A stretch of DNA of 64,000 bases from Stentor roeselii (taxonomy: Eukaryota; Ciliophora; Heterotrichea; Heterotrichida; Stentoridae). A program made the position numbers and the translations under genes. Shown here piece by piece: positions 60,669-64,000 of this stretch. The stretch spans positions 24,156 through 88,155 of the forward strand of contig RSEH01000205.1 of assembly GCA_006503475.1 (NCBI GenBank), written 5' to 3'. The notes under the pieces were generated by a model that was not told the origin of the DNA, did no database searches, and saw only the letters and a list, made by a program, of their open reading frames with translations. The first letter of the stretch is position 1. Every line of letters begins with the position of its first letter.

Positions 60669-60836
60669 ATTCCTTAAAAAGACTTAAAAGTTATTCTTAT
60701 TTGTAGATATTTCACTAATTCATTAATCTAATTCAAATAATTAATGATAAAGCTAAAGCTTTATTGATTTGGTTTTACTTACAAAGAGTTGAAATTAATT
60801 ATCGAGATTGATAAATATTAAATGTTCTAATTAATT

Positions 60837-61181
60837 TTAATCCCAATGTCTGTTCTTTATTGTGCAATCTCCTACTTGTTTGCATTTCTGACATAAATGT
60901 TTTTCATGAGGTTTATTCACATCTATTTTATTTTCTTCTGATCGGATTAGTTTCTCTTGCTTAAAAGGAAAAGTGTTTTTACCACAGCCTTTGCATTTTT
61001 GACCAAAGCCTCTCCAAGAATGAGCACTTTGCCAATGTCTTTTGCACTCTTCACATTTGTAATACCCAAACATTTTCCTATCTGAATATCTTGACTCATA
61101 AGAATCGGAATCTGAGTCTTCACTTGAACTGTTAGGGACTTTCATTCGGAGTCTTCCTATTCTTCTAACTAGATCATCCAT
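60837..61181 (-). CDS. 3CxxC-type zinc-finger protein 2
   Basis: From the ATG at 61181 (MDDLVRRIGRL) the protein has 114 residues; the open frame extends upstream but that part reads as AT-rich flank. A Ser/Asp-rich acidic stretch (SSSEDSDSDSYES) precedes the zinc domain: YYKCEECKRHWQSAHSW, KCKGCGKNTFPF, LCQKCKQVGDC. It is paralogous to the 88-residue neighbour. RNA or protein binding is expected from the family. Confidence 0.75.
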   Translation of the reverse strand: MDDLVRRIGRLRMKVPNSSSEDSDSDSYESRYSDRKMFGYYKCEECKRHWQSAHSWRGFGQKCKGCGKNTFPFKQEKLIRSEENKIDVNKPHEKHLCQKCKQVGDCTIKNRHWD

Positions 61182-61570
61182 TATTATAACATAGTTCGGA
61201 AAAATGGCTGAAAGATGATCACTTATCCGAAATGATAAGAGTATTGAAAATTTAAATAAAGTAGGATTATTGAGTTTTTTAAACTTCTTTTGAATGATTT
61301 TCAATAGAAAGTGATAATTTTTATCAAACAATTTGATTAGAATATAAATTTTTTGATAGATGAAATGTTTCATATATGTTTCAATGAACTTCCTTATGTT
61401 GAGTCTTTGTTATGTTTGATTAAGTAAGCGGCTGTGAGGCTCATACGATAGAAACTTAAGGTCTTAATTTCTAGTAGATAGACTATACTAATATAAAGTT
61501 AAATACTAAATTTTCAGATGTTTTATTGATATAATGAAAATTGAATACTATCTTTTTTCAATAAATTTAA
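61182..61570. other. AT-rich intergenic
   Basis: About 390 bp. The right-hand open frame of the 3CxxC gene runs into it without start-like context. No other feature was seen. Confidence 0.5.
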
Positions 61571-63997
61571 TTAAACTAAAAGTAAAACTATCTCCAGTTG
61601 GGTCTTATATTCAATTCCTTTTGACTTGAGCCATTTTGAAGCTTTTCTCTCTAAAAGAATCCACTCCTCAAACTTGTCTTGATAATCCTTATGAAGAGTT
61701 GCCATAATAAACAAAGTGCAAAGAATATCCAACTTTTCGCTTACTTCTGAAAAGTTTAAAGGTAAAGAGTCGATTTTTGGGTAAAACTTAATAAATTCTT
61801 GATATTTCCAAAATCCTTCACTTTCAACTACAGAAATAATTCGAAAATAAGAGTCTGGTTCAATATTTCTTGAATCAACCTTTTTTTCCTCTTTAAGTAA
61901 TCCTGAAGACCTTTCAATCATTTTTAGATGTTTCTTAACTTTAAGCATTTCCAATCTCTGTTTTTTCTGTTGTAATGCTAAAATCTTTTCTTCTAATTTG
62001 ATTCCATCACCAGGCACAGATTGTAAATAATTATTTTTTGAATCTAGAGGCACCTGATATTTTTTACTTTTAAATTTTTCCAAATTTTCTAATTTTTGCA
62101 TTTTGTCACTTTTATCAAAATTGATATCTCCAACATTTCCTAATGATTTTTTTGAAAGAGTAGACAAAGGTAAGGCTTTTGAAGTATAATCAGTTTTTTC
62201 TCCTAACAAGTAGCCCCTTGAACCACTGGAGGATTTCATCAAAGAATTCAAAGAACTTCCTTTATTTATACCAGGATGAAAATTTCTAACATTTTGCCCA
62301 TCTCCAAAATATTTACTTTTGACTACCTTCCTAGTAACCATCTCTCCACTCACAGCCTCTTCATTTTCAACGACACAAACAAAAGCAGTAAAAAAAGTAG
62401 GAATACCAACAAAAACACTAATATTTTTAATTTCTTCTCGATTCTCTTCAGGATTCATCATCAAGTAATCAACTTTCGCCTTATTCCAAAGTTTCATCAA
62501 TGAGTCGCCTTGAATAATTCTAAATTCAGAGACCATAAATTCCTTTAATTCTTTCTTGAAATTATCAAAAAAACTGACAGTGATTTTTGTTGGTCGTTCA
62601 GCAAGTTTAATGAACTGCAAACATCTTTCTCCATAATAAACATTCCCCAACTTCTCAGTAGCCGGGTAAGACTCTCCTTGCAAGTCGATTCCCCAGCTAC
62701 AAATAGAAGGCAAAATGCATTTTTTTAAAGCGGAAATGACTTTTTTACCGATTTCTTGACAATCTGAGATAAAACTAGCAGTTCCTTTTCCAGCTTTCGC
62801 AGATTTTCTTATGAGACTTGAGTCAACATCTTCTCCGATTCCAAATCCGTGAACTCTTGAGGAACCTGAAAAGCTTTCAATGAGAGAAATTACTTGGCAG
62901 GTGTTATTGACTTGGCCGTCTGTTAATAAAAAGATGGTCCTTGGGAAGTCTTGACTGGTTTTTTGTGAAAAGATATGAAGAAGAGGCTCGTAAAGGTTGG
63001 TCCCGCCCATGTTACTAGTAAAAGACATAATAGCCTTCACCGCGATTTTCACATTTTTCGAGGTATTTATCAGCGACTTGCTGTGAAGCATCTCAAAAGA
63101 AGTCCCAAAGCTCACCACATTAAATAGCGAGCCAGTTGGAAGGCTATTTAAAAACAAAACCGCTGCCTTTTTCGCCATTTCAATTCGATCTCCTTTCATC
63201 GAGGCACTTCTGTCAAGTACAAAAAAAAACTCGCCCTTACCTTCAACATCTTCAAGATTTCTAACCTCTTCATCAAAAGGAATAAAACTGATCATCGCGA
63301 AAACCTCTCCATTGACTTCTTGAAAAAAACAAGAAGGCCTGTTAGTTTCTTCTGATTTAAACTTAACCCAAAAGTGTTTATCTGAAAAATCTTGAAAGGT
63401 TTCTTTTCCTTCAAGTTTAAGAAGATCATGAGAAATTTCCCAGTTTATTCTACAGTTACTTGAATAGTCACTTATTGGACTTTGAGAAGAAATTTGAACT
63501 GAGAATGAAAAAATTAGGAAATTTTTTGATTCTGGTAAAAAATCTGCTGGAATTGAAAATTTCCAGAAGGACTCATCACTGTTAAGTGGAAAAATTAATG
63601 AAAACTCGACTTTTAAAGACTCCCCTGCGGCTAGGTTACCGATTAACAGAGATATTTTGTTGTATTGGTCTTGTTTGCCTAGGGCGACTGTATTTCCTTG
63701 CGAGATTGAGTCTTGGTAAGTCTCTAGAGCCTCTTCTAAGGGTTTTAGGTGAGCTGTTAGGGTTTGTTTGTTTGGGAGGTGGAGTTTTAGTGATTGGACT
63801 AAGGAGTCTTCGGGAATTGTGAAGATGTAGTCGCACTCGATCGGATTGGACTCTTGGTTTTCGAAAGTTTGAGTTAGAGATAGGAATGCAAGGGAGTTTA
63901 GGATTTTTGTTGAGAATGAAACACTGGTTAGAGGAATTTTACATCGGTTTTCAGATGTCGGGATACCTCGGAATGAACAGCATAAACAGGATAGCAT
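61571..63997 (-). CDS. VIT and von Willebrand A domain protein
   Basis: This 808-residue protein begins MLSCLCCSFRG, a Cys cluster that could be palmitoylated. A VIT domain follows (about residues 15-150, with ECDYIFTIPEDS and LLIGNLAAGESLKVEFSLIF). A VWA domain starts near residue 240 with the metal site DRSASMKG, then NVVSFGTSF, GGTNLYEPLL and FLLTDGQV. VIT-VWA proteins include inter-alpha-trypsin inhibitor heavy chains and VWA5A-like intracellular proteins; with no signal peptide the latter fit better. The C-terminus is basic and helical. The ATG lies 3 bases from the window edge, so an upstream exon cannot be excluded. Confidence 0.85.
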   Translation of the reverse strand: MLSCLCCSFRGIPTSENRCKIPLTSVSFSTKILNSLAFLSLTQTFENQESNPIECDYIFTIPEDSLVQSLKLHLPNKQTLTAHLKPLEEALETYQDSISQGNTVALGKQDQYNKISLLIGNLAAGESLKVEFSLIFPLNSDESFWKFSIPADFLPESKNFLIFSFSVQISSQSPISDYSSNCRINWEISHDLLKLEGKETFQDFSDKHFWVKFKSEETNRPSCFFQEVNGEVFAMISFIPFDEEVRNLEDVEGKGEFFFVLDRSASMKGDRIEMAKKAAVLFLNSLPTGSLFNVVSFGTSFEMLHSKSLINTSKNVKIAVKAIMSFTSNMGGTNLYEPLLHIFSQKTSQDFPRTIFLLTDGQVNNTCQVISLIESFSGSSRVHGFGIGEDVDSSLIRKSAKAGKGTASFISDCQEIGKKVISALKKCILPSICSWGIDLQGESYPATEKLGNVYYGERCLQFIKLAERPTKITVSFFDNFKKELKEFMVSEFRIIQGDSLMKLWNKAKVDYLMMNPEENREEIKNISVFVGIPTFFTAFVCVVENEEAVSGEMVTRKVVKSKYFGDGQNVRNFHPGINKGSSLNSLMKSSSGSRGYLLGEKTDYTSKALPLSTLSKKSLGNVGDINFDKSDKMQKLENLEKFKSKKYQVPLDSKNNYLQSVPGDGIKLEEKILALQQKKQRLEMLKVKKHLKMIERSSGLLKEEKKVDSRNIEPDSYFRIISVVESEGFWKYQEFIKFYPKIDSLPLNFSEVSEKLDILCTLFIMATLHKDYQDKFEEWILLERKASKWLKSKGIEYKTQLEIVLLLV

Positions 63998-64000
63998 TTT

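Noticed and set aside
61182-61373. N-terminal extension of 3CxxC protein 2
   Set aside because: The added 64 residues are Ile/Lys/Phe-rich AT translation; the ATG at 61181 gives a compact protein like its paralogue.
1-64000. tRNA, rRNA, CRISPR, transposon or telomere features
   Set aside because: I looked for tRNA arm patterns, regular spaced repeats, transposase motifs and telomeric repeats and found none I could support.

Overview
The window looks like macronuclear DNA of a heterotrich ciliate, most likely Stentor or a close relative. It is AT-rich, gene-dense and uses the standard code: TAA, TAG and TGA all end otherwise intact conserved genes. Every intron I can prove is exactly 15 nt, GTAA...AG, usually with an A at position 10. 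Tiny 15-16 nt introns with a standard code are the known signature of Stentor. No tRNA, rRNA, transposon or CRISPR array was recognised.

Layout. 0-9 kb: a tandemly duplicated two-gene module of zinc-finger proteins with a decayed extra copy, then a decayed minus-strand remnant. 9-17.3 kb: one giant secreted or membrane protein with about 38 cysteine-rich repeats. 17.9-22.1 kb: a transmembrane RING-H2 ligase, a small four-helix membrane protein and Nup93. 22.3-28.7 kb: four copies of a RING/IBR-like plus PARP fusion, of which two look intact, one is a clear pseudogene and one carries a TGA-TAG double stop. 28.8-45.9 kb: DHHC acyltransferase, FYVE-like, SIAH-like, coiled-coil, radial-spoke-like ARM, PP2C, C2H2, CCCH-Schlafen, HEAT and B-box/kelch-like genes. 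46.5-58.4 kb: IMP dehydrogenase, lipidated and coiled-coil proteins, a RING protein, a C2 protein, an EF-hand-like protein, a papain-family protein lacking its catalytic Cys, and NF-YB. 58.4-61.2 kb: a sparse stretch with a cluster of 3CxxC zinc-finger genes, two live and two decayed. The window ends with a VIT-VWA protein.

Two themes stand out. First, an unusual share of the genes are zinc-binding or ubiquitin/ADP-ribosylation proteins, several of them in local birth-and-death clusters. Second, packing is extreme: convergent stop codons lie as close as 1 nt and divergent starts as close as 25 nt. On the coding strand, gene 5' flanks tend to be C-rich and 3' flanks G-rich. Most neighbours look functionally unrelated. 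The PARP-fusion, A-B module and 3CxxC clusters are the only places where gene order itself carries information. Functions are read from motifs by eye; no search was run.
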